The position numbers and the translations under genes were made by a program. Of a stretch of 64,000 bases of DNA, positions 1 to 12,574 are shown piece after piece (the first letter of the stretch is position 1; every line of letters begins with the position of its first letter). The stretch spans positions 30,700,636-30,764,635 of the forward strand of contig CM051001.1 of NCBI GenBank assembly GCA_027704905.1, read 5' to 3'. The notes beneath the pieces are model-generated. The model had not been told where the DNA came from. It saw nothing but the letters and a program-made list of their open reading frames with translations, and did not search any database. The DNA comes from Muraenolepis orangiensis (lineage: Eukaryota; Chordata; Actinopteri; Gadiformes; Muraenolepididae).

Positions 1-491
1 GTTTGGACCGCTATACTGGACGGATAAGAACACTGCGCTCATTCACAGAGACAGACGAGGCTCAACATAAACTGGTCATACTGGTCAAAGACAATGGGAA
101 CGTGTCCCTCTCAGCAACAGCTACTGTGGTTGTCAAGCTGGTGGAGCCCAAAGAGGCCATTTCAGCTTCTGATGTGAAAAGTGCAGCGACGGACATCGGG
201 GATAGTGGCGTGACATTTTATTTAATGATAACTCTGGCTTCAGTTTCAACTCTTTTTCTCATCAGTATTATTGTGCTGATTGCAATGCAGTGCTCTAAAA
301 CCACGGACGTATCCTCCAAGTATTTACCAGAACCAAACTATGACGGAACTCTGTGTCACAGCATCCAGTACCGATCTGGAGAGAAACGCTACATGTTAGT
401 TGGACCCAGGATGAGTATAGGATCTACTATAGTCCCGGGAAGCAATGGGAATACTCTAGTGGTTCCTGACAGGAGGAGCACATCTGCAGAG
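1..491 (+). CDS. pcdha: Protocadherin alpha variable exon v1, 3' part only
   Basis: This is the 3' end of a clustered protocadherin variable exon cut by the window edge. The frame opens at base 3 (Leu-Asp-Arg-Tyr-Thr-Gly of EC6). It reads through the end of EC6, one hydrophobic membrane span (FYLMITLASVSTLFLISIIV) and a 67-residue cytoplasmic stub that begins Cys-Ser-Lys and ends Thr-Ser-Ala-Glu. The exon closes in phase 0 at base 491, followed by the donor GTAAGG. The coding part is nearly identical to the same part of every other exon in the window. The 3' flank matches those of v2 and v4, so v1 probably belongs to that subfamily. Whether its missing 5' part is intact cannot be judged. Confidence 0.93.
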
Positions 492-747
492 GTAAGGGAA
501 CCATTTTAAACTACAGTTTCGCAATACATCATGAGTTTGGAAATGTGTTTAGACAAAACAAGTTATTACTAACATTACTGCTGAATAGTCCTACACACGA
601 TTATGTTACCGTTTACAAAACACATTATTCGTTGCATATAGATACATTTAAATAAAACATTATATTTAGGAAGTTATATGTTGTGTAGGTTGTATCCATG
701 TTTCTGGTCCATCTTTCTATTAAATGAGCAGTGATGATCTTTGACGC

Positions 748-768
748 AGCGCTCTCCGTGGTGCTGAA
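748..768 (-). promoter_or_regulatory. RE1/NRSE-like silencer site upstream of v2
   Basis: Read on the - strand this matches the REST-binding RE1 consensus (core TTCAGCACCACGGACAGC) at 19 of 21 positions by my count, with GAG for GAC inside. It lies about 350 bp before the v2 ATG and about 100 bp before the CSE. REST binding is inferred. Confidence 0.7.
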
Positions 769-868
769 TCAATGCCGTTTATATTGACATAAGCGTTATA
801 TGTTCATGCCGCTGTATATTTTAGAAACTACAGTCACATGGTATTTTGTTTCGCATGTTATTCATATT

Positions 869-890
869 ACCACGTGGAGGCAGTGTCACC
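869..890 (+). promoter_or_regulatory. CSE / CTCF-like promoter element of v2
   Basis: CCACGTGGAGGCAGTGTCAC resembles the CTCF core CCANNAGGNGGCAG and sits about 225 bp before the ATG, the place expected for the conserved sequence element of protocadherin promoters. Binding is inferred. Confidence 0.65.
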
Positions 891-1114
891 TCGTGAAACA
901 GAACACTTTTTAAGCCCGCCCTCTCACGAATAGATTTATTAGCGGCTTGATAAGGAGGGAACCTTTTATTTTTTAAACGGGTGGCAATTTTACAGTCGTA
1001 TATCGAAGGCAACTTATATATTTCTTACCAAAGCCTACTTGGCGACTCGATTCTGGATGTAGCATCACTGCAAGCCTCATTGTGACCGTGGGACCTGGTA
1101 GACAAAGAAGGAAA

Positions 1115-3447
1115 ATGGAGTATTGGTCGTTTGTCTTGCGCCTCTCTTTGCTGGCGTGGTGCGGCACGGAACGCGTTTCAGCCCAAATCAAATATTCTAT
1201 CGCAGAGGAGATCAAAGTGGGCTCCGTTGTTGGAAATGTTGCCAAAGATTTAGGACTTGAAATCGGCGTTCTTAGTGACCGGCGGTTCAGAATTGTTTCG
1301 GGGTCGAATGACGCTCTTTTTGACATCAACCAGGACAATGGTGTCTTGTACGTTCACAAACACGTCGACAGAGAGGAGCTTTGTAAAAGCAACGCTGTGT
1401 GTTCGATTAACCTAAAGATGATGGTTGAGAACCCTTTGGAAATACATTACGTTGCTGTCGATATTATTGATATAAATGATAATTCGCCCAAATTCCAAGA
1501 AGAGGAAAAAGTATTGGAAATATCCGAGTCGACCCTCCCCGGTAAGCGTTTTCAGTTACCGACGGCTCGAGATCCAGACGTCGGCTCAAACACCGTGCAC
1601 GCATATAAATTAAACCAGAACGAACATTTTACTTTGCAAATACGAGAAAGAGGAGACGACAAGATACCGTTTTTAGTTTTACAAAAGCCTCTGGATAGGG
1701 AAACACAGTCCGTGCACAGATTGGTAATCACCGCTATTGATGGTGGGGTTCGTCCAAAATCAGGGCCGCTAAACGTCACAGTCACAGTGCTGGATTCAAA
1801 TGACAACCCTCCCGTGTTCAGCCAAGAGGTTTACTCCGTAACCATACCCGAAAATGTGGAGTTTGGAACAATTGTTTTAAAGGTAAATGCAACCGACGAA
1901 GACGAGGGTGTAAATGGAGATGTGCAATACTTTTTTGGAAGTGAACTTGACTCCCGAATGCATGACACATTTGAATTAGATAGATTAACAGGGGAAATTC
2001 GCATCACTGGTCATGTTGATTTTGAGAATATCGAAGTGTACAAATTAGACGTCCATGCCTCGGACAAAGGACAGCCACCAATGAGTACGGACTGCAGAGT
2101 GATCATCAAAGTACTGGATGTTAACGATAACACACCAGATATAGAGGTAACGTCCCTGTCCGGCGTGGTGTCAGAGGATTCAAAGCCTGGCGCCGTGGTT
2201 TCTCTCATTAGTATTACTGACAAGGACGCAGGGAATAACGGCAGAGTCGTATGCAGTCTATCGGAAATGTTCCATTCGAGTTGAAACCATCCTTTCAAGA
2301 TAACATGTACTCGTTAATTACCAAACAACGCCTGGATAGAGAATCTGTTTCAGATTATGAGATCACTATAACGGCGACTGACTGTGGCCAACCCGCCCTG
2401 TCCACATTTAAAACGTTACACATTCAGGTGTCGGATGTCAACGACAATAGTCCAGAATTCCCTCACGATCCAGTGGATGTTTACCTGTTTGAAAATAATG
2501 TCGCCGGCAGTTCTATTTTCTTCGTTAGCGCTTTTGACAAGGACTTAAATGAAAACGCCGCACTATCATATCGTATTGTTAGAGGGGAAAAAATTCGGGA
2601 CGATATAACATCATTTTTGAATGTCAATTCGGACAATGGTCACATTTCTGCCCTCAAACGTTTTGACTTCGAGACGTTGAAAACATTTCAGTTCCAAGTT
2701 GTGGCCGCGGACTCTGGGACGCCATCCCTCAGTAGCAGAGTTACGGTGAACGTGTTTCTTCTGGATCAGAACGACAACCCTCCAGTTATCTTATATCCAC
2801 TCAGCACAAATGGTTCTTCTGAAGGAGTAGAGGAGGTTCCTCGAAATGTTCCTGCAGGCCACCTGGTGACTAAAGTGAGAGCCTACGACGCTGATCTAGG
2901 ATACAACGGCTGGCTGTTGTTCTCACTACAGGAAGTTAGTGACCACAGTCTCTTTGGTTTGGACCGCTATACTGGACGGATAAGAACACTGCGCTCATTC
3001 ACAGAGACAGACGAGGCTCAACATAAACTGGTCATACTGGTCAAAGACAATGGGAACGTGTCCCTCTCAGCAACAGCTACTGTGGTTGTCAAGCTGGTGG
3101 AGCCCAAAGAGGCCATTTCAGCTTCTGATGTGAAAAGTGCAGCGACGGACATCGGGGATAGTGGCGTGACATTTTATTTAATGATAACTCTGGCTTCAGT
3201 TTCAACTCTTTTTCTCATCAGTATTATTGTGCTGATTGCAATGCAGTGCTCTAAAACCACGGACGTATCCTCCAAGTATTTACCAGAACCAAACTATGAC
3301 GGAACTCTGTGTCACAGCATCCAGTACCGATCTGGAGAGAAACGCTACATGTTAGTTGGACCCAGGATGAGTATAGGATCTACTATAGTCCCGGGAAGCA
3401 ATGGGAATACTCTAGTGGTTCCTGACAGGAGGAGCACATCTACAGAG
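1115..3447 (+). CDS. pcdha: Protocadherin alpha variable exon v2, one-base frameshift
   Basis: Start chosen at the Met of MEYWSF, the first ATG in frame; the extra upstream ATG present in v3 is lost here. A signal peptide (about 23 residues, ending VSA before QIKYS), EC1 with C-KSNAV-C, EC2 and EC3 read normally. In EC4 an A-run at 2265-2267 is one base shorter than in v3, and the frame closes at TGA 2282-2284. The other frame continues without a break through EC4-EC6, the membrane span and cytoplasmic stub to the donor at 3448. With one base restored the exon would code 778 residues, the same as v3. The stub ends Thr-Ser-Thr-Glu, where all but two of the others end Thr-Ser-Ala-Glu. v2 and v3 are recent duplicates. 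As written it is a broken exon; a homopolymer assembly error is an equally good explanation. Confidence 0.88.
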
Positions 3448-3706
3448 GTAAGGGAACCATTTTAAACTGCAGTTTCGCAATACATCATGATTTCACAAAT
3501 GTGTTTTGGGACAATTGAGTTATTACTAATATTACTGCTGATTTGTCCTACACACGATTATGTTACTGTTTACTAAACACATTATTCGTTGCAAATACAT
3601 ACATTTAAATGAAACATAATAATTAGGAAGTAATATGTTCTGTAGATTGTATCCATGTTTCTGGTCCATCTTTCTGTTAAATGAGCAAAGTGATGGTCTT
3701 TGACGC

Positions 3707-3727
3707 AGCGCTCTCCGTGGTGCTGAA
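3707..3727 (-). promoter_or_regulatory. RE1/NRSE-like silencer site upstream of v3
   Basis: Same sequence as the site before v2; 19 of 21 match to the RE1 consensus on the - strand, about 343 bp before the v3 ATG. Confidence 0.7.
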
Positions 3728-3827
3728 TCAATGCCGTTTATATTGAAATGCGCGTTTTATGTTCATGCCGCTGAATATTTAAAGAAGTACAGTCACATGG
3801 TCTTTTGTTTTGCATGTTATTCGTATT

Positions 3828-3849
3828 ACCACGTGGTGGCAGTGTCACC
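3828..3849 (+). promoter_or_regulatory. CSE / CTCF-like promoter element of v3
   Basis: CCACGTGGTGGCAGTGTCAC; a better CTCF-core match than the v2 copy (GGTGGCAG instead of GGAGGCAG). It lies about 220 bp before the ATG. Confidence 0.7.
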
Positions 3850-4069
3850 TTGTGAAATATAACCCCTTTTAAGACCGCCCTCTCACGAATAGATTTATTA
3901 GCGGCTTGATAAGGAGGAACCCTTTTATTTTTTAACGGGTGGCAATTTTACAGTCGTATATCGAAGGCAACTTATATATTACATACCAAAGCCTACTTGG
4001 CGACTCGGTTCTGGATGTAGCATCACTGCAAGCCTCGTTGTGATGGGACCTGGAAGACAAAGAAGGAAA

Positions 4070-6403
4070 ATGGAGTATTGGTCGTTTGTCTTGCGCCTCT
4101 CTTTGCTGGCGTGGTGCGGCACGGAACGCGTTTCAGCCCAAATCAAATATTCTATCGCAGAGGAGATCAAAGTGGGCTCCGTTGTTGGAAATGTTGCCAA
4201 AGATTTAGGACTTGAAATCGGCGTTCTTAGTGACCGGCGGTTCAGAATTGTTTCGGGGTCGAATGACGCTCTTTTTGACATCAACCAGGACAATGGTGTC
4301 TTGTACGTTCACAAACACGTCGACAGAGAGGAGCTTTGTAAAAGTAACGCTGTGTGTTCGATTAACCTAAAGATGATGGTTGAGAACCCTTTGGAAATAC
4401 ATTACGTTGGCGTCGATATAATTGATATAAATGATAATTCGCCTAAATTCCAAGAAGAGGAAAAATTATTGGAAATTTACGAGTCAACCCTCCCCGGTAA
4501 GCGTTTTCAGTTACCGACGGCTCGAGATCCAGACGTCGGCTCAAACACCGTGCACGCATATAAATTAAACCAGAACGAACATTTTAATTTGCAAATTAGA
4601 GAAATTGGAGATAATAAGATGCCATTCCTGGTTTTACAAAAGCCTCTGGATAGGGAAACACAGTCCGTGCACAGATTGGTTCTCACCGCTATTGATGGTG
4701 GGGTTCGTCCAAAATCAGGGCCGCTAAACGTCACAGTCACAGTGCTGGATTCAAATGACAACCCTCCCGTGTTCAGCCAAGAGGTTTACTCCGTAACCAT
4801 ACCCGAAAATGTGGAGTTTGGAACAATTGTTTTAAAGATAAATGCAACCGATGAAGACGAGGGTATGAACGGGGATTTGGAATATTTATTTGGAAGTGAA
4901 CTTGACCCGCAGATGTATGAAATGTTTAAATTGGATAAGATTACAGGAGAAATTCGCATCACTGGCCATGTTGATTTTGAGATTGCCGGAGATTATAAAC
5001 TAGATGTCCATGCCACTGATAAAGGACAGCCTCCGATGAGTATAGACTGCATGGTTATCATCAAAGTACTGGATGTTAACGATAACAAACCAGATATAGA
5101 GGTAACGTCCCTGTCCGGCGTAGTGTCAGAGGATTCAAAGCCTGGCGCCGTGGTTTCTCTCATTAGTATTACCGATAAGGACGCAGGGAATAACGGCAGA
5201 GTCGTATGCAGTCTATCGGAAAATGTTCCATTCGAGTTGAAACCATCCTTTCAAGATAACATGTACTCGTTAGTTACCAAACAACGTCTGGATAGAGAAT
5301 CTGTTTCAGATTATGAGATCACTATAACGGCGACTGACTGTGGCCAACCCGCCCTGTCCACATTTAAAACGTTACACATTCAGGTGTCGGATGTCAACGA
5401 CAATAGTCCCGAATTCCCTCACGATCCAGTGGATGTTTACCTGTTTGAAAATAATGTCGCCGGCAGTTCTATTTTCTTCGTTAGCGCTTTTGACAAGGAC
5501 TTAAATGAAAACGCCGCAATATCATATCGTATTGTTAGAGGGGAAACTATTCGGGACGATATAACATCATTTTTGAATGTCAATTCGGACAATGGTCACA
5601 TTTCTGCCCTCAAACGTTTTGACTTCGAGACGTTGAAAACATTTCAGTTCCAAGTTGTGGCCGCGGACTCTGGGACGCCATCCCTCAGTAGCAGAGTTAC
5701 GGTGAACGTGTTTCTTCTGGATCAGAACGACAACCCTCCAGTTATCTTACATCCACTCAGCACAAATGGTTCTTCTGAAGGAGTAGAGGAGGTTCCTCGA
5801 AATGTTCCTGCAGGCCACCTGGTGACTAAAGTGAGAGCCTACGACGCTGATCTAGGATACAACGGCTGGCTGTTGTTCTCACTACAGGAAGTTAGTGACC
5901 ACAGTCTCTTTGGTTTGGACCGCTATACTGGACGGATAAGAACACTGCGCTCATTCACAGAGACAGACGAGGCTCAACATAAACTGGTCATACTGGTCAA
6001 AGACAATGGGAACGTGTCCCTCTCAGCAACAGCTACTGTGGTTGTCAAGCTGGTGGAGCCCAAAGAGGCCATTTCAGCTTCTGATGTGAAAAGTGCAGCG
6101 ACGGACATCGGGGATAGTGGCGTGACATTTTATTTAATGATAACTCTGGCTTCAGTTTCAACTCTTTTTCTCATCAGTATTATTGTGCTGATTGCAATGC
6201 AGTGCTCTAAAACCACGGACGTATCCTCCAAGTATTTACCAGAACCAAACTATGACGGAACTCTGTGTCACAGCATCCAGTACCGATCTGGAGAGAAACG
6301 CTACATGTTAGTTGGACCCAGGATGAGTATAGGATCTACTATAGTCCCGGGAAGCAATGGGAATACTCTAGTGGTTCCTGACAGGAGGAGCACATCTGCA
6401 GAG
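4070..6403 (+). CDS. pcdha: Protocadherin alpha variable exon v3, intact
   Basis: An intact variable first exon of 778 codons for a neuronal homophilic adhesion receptor. The start is the Met of MEYWSF; an in-frame ATG at 4043 (MGPGRQ) is absent in the sister exon v2, so the inner Met is preferred. Signal peptide residues 1-23; mature protein begins QIKYS. EC1 has the disulfide loop Cys90-x5-Cys96, and DINDNSP near residue 119 marks the EC1/EC2 calcium linker. DSNDN, DVNDN, DVNDN and DQNDN follow at the later linkers. One membrane span and a 67-residue stub end TSAE at donor GTAAGC (6404). Compared with v2, differences cluster in EC2 and EC3, the repeats that, with EC1 and EC4, set recognition in this family. 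An uninterrupted CT repeat starts 10 bases into the intron. Confidence 0.95.
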
Positions 6404-6410
6404 GTAAGCA

Positions 6411-6548
<138 letters not shown>

Positions 6549-6719
6549 AATATATACGTCTGTATATTATGCTTACTTTATATGTATTTCCATACACTGA
6601 CGTTAAGTATGGCTGCATTGTCAATGTTCGCTGTCCATATACATACACATAAACAAAAGTCTGCGTAATATTCTGGAAAGGTATTCGTTGTGTGAGCAGT
6701 GCTTCATACATGGAGTTGC

Positions 6720-6739
6720 CCACTAGGTGTCAGCGACAC
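6720..6739 (+). promoter_or_regulatory. CSE / CTCF-like promoter element of v4
   Basis: CCACTAGGTGTCAGCGACAC, the most canonical CTCF-like core in the window (CCACTAGGTG), about 214 bp before the v4 ATG. Confidence 0.72.
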
Positions 6740-6952
6740 ATTATTCTGTCTGCCTGGCTGAGGAATAGACTCTGCTTTTAGCTAATCGCGTTGTTAGTCC
6801 TGCGTTGGAGGGTGAACAAGCAAGCGATGCTCAAATGCGCTTTTTATATCGTAACATCTGAGGCCTTTTTTGTGGATTACGTGCAGAATGATGTGATTTT
6901 AAACGATTGTATCATCAATATTTAAATTGAATTGATTTGACCGCCATCTCCA

Positions 6953-9300
6953 ATGGGACAAAGGTGCAAAATGGTTCCTTTGTCAGGCCCTCGGATTTGT
7001 GCAGTCCTGTTATTTTTCGGTGAGCTGGTTTCAGCTCAAATACGATACTCTACGCCAGAAGAAGTTAAAGTGGGATCAGTTATTGGGAATGTTGCAAAGG
7101 ATTTAGGACTCGATCCGACTACTTTGACTGAAAGGCGATTCCGCATCGTGGCTGGACCTAAAGATTCGCTGTTTGAGGTAAACCAGAACAATGGTGCTGT
7201 ATTAGTCTCTAAGAACGTCGACCGGGAAGCCATTTGCGACCCCAGCGGCGCGTGTTTAGTGGAGCTGAAGATTGTGGTGGAAAATCCCCTTGAAGTGCAC
7301 TACATTAGCGTCGAGGTGACAGATATAAATGACAACGCACCCATGTTTCCGGAGAAAGAAAAGGTGATTGAGATCGCAGAAAGCACTCTACAGGGAGCAC
7401 GATTTCAACTGGCAGGTGCCCACGATCCAGATGTTGGATTACATTCAGTTCAGCGATATTTACTTAGTCAAACGATCATTTTAAACTCGAAATTAGAGAT
7501 CGGGGAGAAGACAAAATTCCGTTTTTAGTCTTGCAGCTGCAGTTGGACAGGGAACAAAAATCGAATTACAGTCTGGTTCTTACAGCGGTAGACGGAGGGA
7601 AACCACATAAATCTGCGAGTCTGAATGTTACCATACTAGTTCTTGATATCAATGACAATAGACCGACATTTTCTCAAGAGGTGTATTCAGTTATGTTACG
7701 AGAAAATGTTGACGTCGGTACTATTGTAATAACGGTTCAAGCAACCGATTTAGACGAAGGGACGAGCGCGCAGGTCGAGTATGCCTTTGGAAGTGACAGC
7801 ATCGCTAAGATATTAGAACTGTTTTCCTTAGATAAAGAAACTGGGGAAATTCGGGTCAAAGGACATATTGACTATGAGATTATGGATGTTTATAAAATAG
7901 ACGTCCAAGCCTCTGACAAAGGCCAGCCTCCAATGACAACAGATTGTAGAGTTATAATGAAAATACAAGACGTTAATGACAATAAACCAGCGATAGAAGT
8001 GACGTCCATTTCCAACAGCGTGCCGGAAGATTCCAAACAAGGGACGGTCATTTACCTCGTTAGCGTTACCGACATTGATTCTGGGCTGAATGGCAAAGTT
8101 ATATGTAGTCTAACAGAAAACACGCCCTTTGAGTTAAAACCGTCATACAAGGAAAACATGTATTCATTAGTGGTCAGAGAAAAGCTGGACAGAGAAACTA
8201 TGTCACATTATGACATCGCATTAACAGCTACCGACTGTGGCCGGCCTCCTCTGTCGACGTCTAAAACTTTGAGCGTTCAGATTTCTGACGTGAATGACAA
8301 CCGGCCCGAGTTCCCCCGGAATCCTCTAGAGTTATATTTAATGGAAAATAACGCCCCCGGTGCATCGATATTTTCAGTTAGTGCTTTCGATAAAGATTTA
8401 AATGAAAACGCGGCGATAATCTACCAAACAGTGAGAGGGAACGGGAGTCGGAATGACATGTCATCTTTCCTAAATATTAATTCGGATAATGGACACATTT
8501 CTGCGCTGAAAAGCTTTGACTTTGAAACACTAAAAACATTTCAGTTCCAAGTTGTGGCCCTAGACTCTGGAAGTCCGTCACTAAGCAGCAACGTCACCGT
8601 CAACGTGTTCATTCTGGACCAGAACGACAACCCCCCGGCTATCTTGCATCCAGTGCACAATAATGGAACCGCAGAGGGTGTAGAAGAGATTCCCCGAAAT
8701 GTAAACGCGGGACATTTAGTGACTAAAGTGAGAGCCTACGACGCTGATCTAGGATATAACGGCTGGCTGTTGTTCTCACTACAGGAAGTTAGTGACCACA
8801 GTCTCTTTGGTTTGGACCGCTATACTGGACGGATAAGAACACTGCGCTCATTCACAGAGACAGACGAGGCTCAACATAAACTGGTCATACTGGTCAAAGA
8901 CAATGGGAACGTGTCCCTCTCAGCAACAGCTACTGTGGTTGTCAAGCTGGTGGAGCCCAAAGAGGCCATTTCAGCTTCTGATGTGAAAAGTGCAGCGACG
9001 GACATCGGGGATAGTGGCGTGACATTTTATTTAATGATAACTCTGGCTTCAGTTTCAACTCTTTTTCTCATTAGTATTATTGTGCTGATTGCAATGCAGT
9101 GCTCTAAAACCACGGACGTATCCTCCAAGTATTTACCAGAACCAAACTATGACGGAACTCTGTGTCACAGCATCCAGTACCGATCTGGAGAGAAACGCTA
9201 CATGTTAGTTGGACCCAGGATGAGTATAGGATCTACTATAGTCCCGGGAAGCAATGGGAATACTCTAGTGGTTCCTGACAGAAGGAGCACATCTGCTGAG
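6953..9300 (+). CDS. pcdha: Protocadherin alpha variable exon v4, one-base frameshift
   Basis: Start at MGQRCK; the inner Met of KMVPLSG is an alternative. Signal peptide ends near LVSA before QIRYS. EC1 has C-DPSGA-C. In EC2, near 7468-7473, one base is missing before the Asn-Asp-His-Phe motif, so the first frame ends at the stop at 7526-7528. From 7471 the other frame runs unbroken through EC2-EC6, membrane span and stub to GTAAGG at 9301. Repaired length would be 783 codons. In EC6 the family-wide identical 3' block starts only at about 8719; the preceding PRNVNAGH part is its own version, which marks a gene conversion edge. Broken as written, but a single missing base could be an assembly error. 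Confidence 0.87.
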
Positions 9301-9773
9301 GTAAGGGAACATTTTAAACTACAGTTACGTAATAAATCATGATTTTGGAAATGTTTATTTTCGAGATAATATTACACAATTTGCATTCAAATGCCGAAGC
9401 ATAGTATAGTATATGCCGAGTATATTACTAATTACTAAAGCAATGTGCACATGATGTTTTTCAAAATGAAGATACGTTGGATGTCTTCATTCGTTTGATT
9501 CCTAGCTATATATAATAAAAGGTCTAGGTGATTTAACCGAGGCTGTGTTTTGTAAAGGGTGAACCGCTCACCTCAGGGTGTCAGTGTTACACCGGGAACG
9601 ACGCCGTTCCTCTCGTCGGTCTTTGTTTCAGAACCGCACATACAGACGTTTGAGTCTGAACGGATTCGACAGAACGAGGTGCGGTTCATTTTAGTATGTG
9701 GGACCTGGCGTTTTAGATCGAAGCTTGGTGTGTTTTTTTCGTTATAGATGCTACTTGTTTTTGTCATCTAAAC
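9301..9773 (+). other. Spacer v4-v5
   Basis: Donor GTAAGG at 9301; the first 50 bases resemble the v1/v2 3' flank. A weak CSE lies at 9569-9590. I see no RE1-like site. Short open frames on both strands here are not supported as genes. Confidence 0.7.
9569..9590 (+). promoter_or_regulatory. CSE-like promoter element of v5
   Basis: CACCTCAGGGTGTCAGTGTT, with GGTGTCAGT as in other promoters and a CGCT just before it (9565-9568). About 184 bp before the ATG, the closest in the window. Confidence 0.55.
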
Positions 9774-12136
9774 ATGGGGAGTAAATCACTCGGACGAAGG
9801 AATATCTTTGTTTGGCGTGTTTTCTATTGGTCCTTCCTGCTGCTTTTCTTCCATGAAGAACAGGCTTCAGCTCAGTTGAAATACTCTATTCCAGAAGAAG
9901 TAAAACATGGATCTGTCGTTGGAAATATTGCAAAGGATCTTGGCATTGATATCGCATCTTTAATTGATCGACGCTTTCGACTTGTGTCGACTTCTACGGA
10001 TTCTCTTTTTGCCGTGAATCAGAACAATGGCGACTTGATTGTGAATGGGAACATCGACCGAGAAGAGCTGTGCAGTGAGGACAGCGCTTGTCTAATGGAG
10101 CTAAAGATTGTCGTTGAAAATCCTCTAGAAATCCACTATCTAGTTATAGAAATAACGGACGTTAATGATAACTCCCCTCGTTTTCCTGAAGATGAGCAAA
10201 CGTTTGAAATAGCCGAACATACGTCCCCGGGAATGAGATTTAAACTGCAGGCTGCTCGTGACCCCGACGCTGGAATAAACTCAGTTCGCACATATACGTT
10301 GACGTCCAACGACCACTTTGAAATAGATGTGCGGCAAAGTGACGATGATAAAATACCGTTTTTGGTACTGAAGAAGTCGTTAGACAGAGAGCGAATGAGC
10401 GAACACATGCTCATTTTAACAGCAATCGATGGAGGTAAGCCTCGCAGATCTGGTAATCTGAATGTTTCCGTAATCGTCCTTGATATTAACGACAACCGCC
10501 CTTTGTTCAGTCAGGATACCTACCATGTTACGATTAAAGAAAACGTTCCAGTTGGAACTGATGTTATAAAAGTAACGGCGATAGACCAAGATGAAGGGGT
10601 TAATGGTGAGGTTGAGTATAGCCTTGGAAAAACGTTGCACCGAAATATCTATGATATATTCGAACTGAATAGCTTAAGCGGAGAAATAACAGTAAAAGGA
10701 GGAGTGGATTTTGAAAAGCATCGGTTTATAAGATAGACGTGCAAGCCTCAGATAAAGGGACCCCACCATTATCATCCGAATCCAGGGTCATCATAAAGAT
10801 CCAAGACCTTAATGATAACCCACCAAGTATAGAAGTTACATCCCTCTCAAACACAGTGCCAGAAGATACAAAACCGGGTACGGGCATTTCTCTGATTAGC
10901 GTGTCAGATAAAGACTCCGGCGTGAACGGGAAAATTACTTTAAGCATCACCAAAGACATTCCGTTTGAACTGAAACCAACTTATAAAGACAACGTGTATT
11001 CGGTCGTCACCAAGGGCTTGCTAGATCGAGAGACGGTGTCACATTATGATATAACAATAACAGCGACAGACGGTGGCGAGCCTCCGTTGTTAACCTTCAA
11101 GACACTCGGGGTTCAGATAGCTGACGTGAATGACAACAGTCCATATTTTATAACGAATCCATTAGAGTTGTATCTAGTGGAGAACAACGCAGCAGGAGCG
11201 TCGATATTCTCAGTGAGCGCCTCTGACCGAGATTTGAATGAAAACGGGGCCGTAACCTATCACCTTCTCAGAGAAGGGGGTCCGAACGATATGGCGTTAT
11301 TCCTTAGCATTAACTCAGAAAACGGACAGGTGTCTGCGCTGAGAACGTTTGACTTCGAGTCTCTGAAAACATTCAAATTTCAAATTTCGGCCTCTGACTC
11401 TGGGACACCGTCGCTGAGTAGCAATGTCATGGTCAACGTGTTTCTTCTGGATCAGAACGACAACCCTCCGCTTATCTTACATCCGGTCAGCTCTAACGGT
11501 TCTTCTGAAGGAGTAGAGGAGGTTCCTCGAAATGTTCCTGCTGGCCACCTGGTGACTAAAGTGAGAGCCTACGACGCTGATCTAGGATACAACGGCTGGC
11601 TGTTGTTCTCACTACAGGAAGTTAGTGATCACAGTCTCTTTGGTTTGGACCGCTATACTGGACGGATAAGAACACTGCGCTCATTCACAGAGACAGACGA
11701 AGCTCAACATAAACTGGTCATACTGGTCAAAGACAATGGGAACGTGTCCCTCTCAGCAACAGCTACTGTGGTTGTCAAGCTGGTGGAGCCCAAAGAGGCC
11801 ATTTCAGCTTCTGATGTGAAAAGTGCAGCGACGGACATCGGGGATAGTGGCGTGACATTTTATTTAATGATAACTCTGGCTTCAGTTTCAACTCTTTTTC
11901 TCATCAGTATTATTGTGCTGATTGCAATGCAGTGCTCTAAAACCACGGACGTATCCTCCAAGTATTTACCAGAACCAAACTATGACGGAACTCTGTGTCA
12001 CAGCATCCAGTACCGATCTGGAGAGAAACGCTACATGTTAGTTGGACCCAGGATGAGTATAGGATCTACTATAGTCCCGGGAAGCAATGGGAATACTCTA
12101 GTGGTTCCTGACAGGAGGAGCACATCTGCGGTAGAG
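9774..12136 (+). CDS. pcdha: Protocadherin alpha variable exon v5, one-base frameshift
   Basis: Start at MGSKSLGRR; hydrophobic signal peptide ending QASA before QLKYS. EC1 disulfide loop C-SEDSA-C. The frame breaks near the end of EC3 (about 10720-10727, after FEKHR), where one base is missing before Tyr-Lys-Ile-Asp. The first frame ends at the stop at 10734-10736. The second frame continues open through EC4-EC6, membrane span and stub. Restored length 788 codons. The last codons are Ser-Ala-Val-Glu: one extra Val codon just before the donor (12137), found in no other exon. GC content and EC1 type (RRFRLV) group it with v1-v4. Could be a real pseudogene or a local base-call loss. Confidence 0.87.
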
Positions 12137-12280
12137 GTAAGACCACTAGTATTGTTATCATCATAATATAGTAAAACAATATGTAAAATGTCCGTCACTC
12201 AAACATTCTTTGTTTGGTAGACACATATTGTCATTCATGGTAGCACTCTCAATAACACTGAGTAATGTTTTTTTGTAAAT

Positions 12281-12314
<34 letters not shown>

Positions 12315-12315
12315 A

Positions 12316-12349
<34 letters not shown>

Positions 12350-12350
12350 A
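12281..12350 (+). repeat. (TCTA)n microsatellite
   Basis: About 17 TCTA units with one interruption (TCAA near 12313). Confidence 0.95.
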
Positions 12351-12574
12351 GCTCTGTGTCATGGTCCCTCCGTGCCCCTGGCTCTCCCTTGTGTTCTCGG
12401 GGTGTCCCTGCATATTCTCTTTGTGTGGGTTTGTGGGCGTGGCCATCCATCTCGCCCCCATCTCCCTGCACACCTGCATCCCATCAACGATCACCCGCAG
12501 TATATCTACCCCGGTTCTCCAGCCATTGGAAGCCATATTGTTGAATCACCAACTATGTGACTACGCCAGCTACT

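Larger units (their letters stand above)
492..1114 (+). other. Spacer v1-v2: splice donor, RE1-like and CSE sites
   Basis: The donor GTAAGG starts at 492. The spacer is a near copy of the v2-v3 spacer (3448-4069), so the two were duplicated together with an exon. It holds an RE1-like site (748-768) and a CTCF-like CSE (869-890). No other gene is seen. Confidence 0.8.
3448..4069 (+). other. Spacer v2-v3: splice donor, RE1-like and CSE sites
   Basis: Donor GTAAGG at 3448. Near copy of the v1-v2 spacer with scattered substitutions and short indels. It holds an RE1-like site (3707-3727) and a CSE (3828-3849). Confidence 0.8.

Noticed and set aside
4043..4069. Upstream ATG (MGPGRQRRK) as start of v3
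   Set aside because: The ATG is absent from the near-identical sister v2, and the signal peptide begins properly at the inner MEYWSF.
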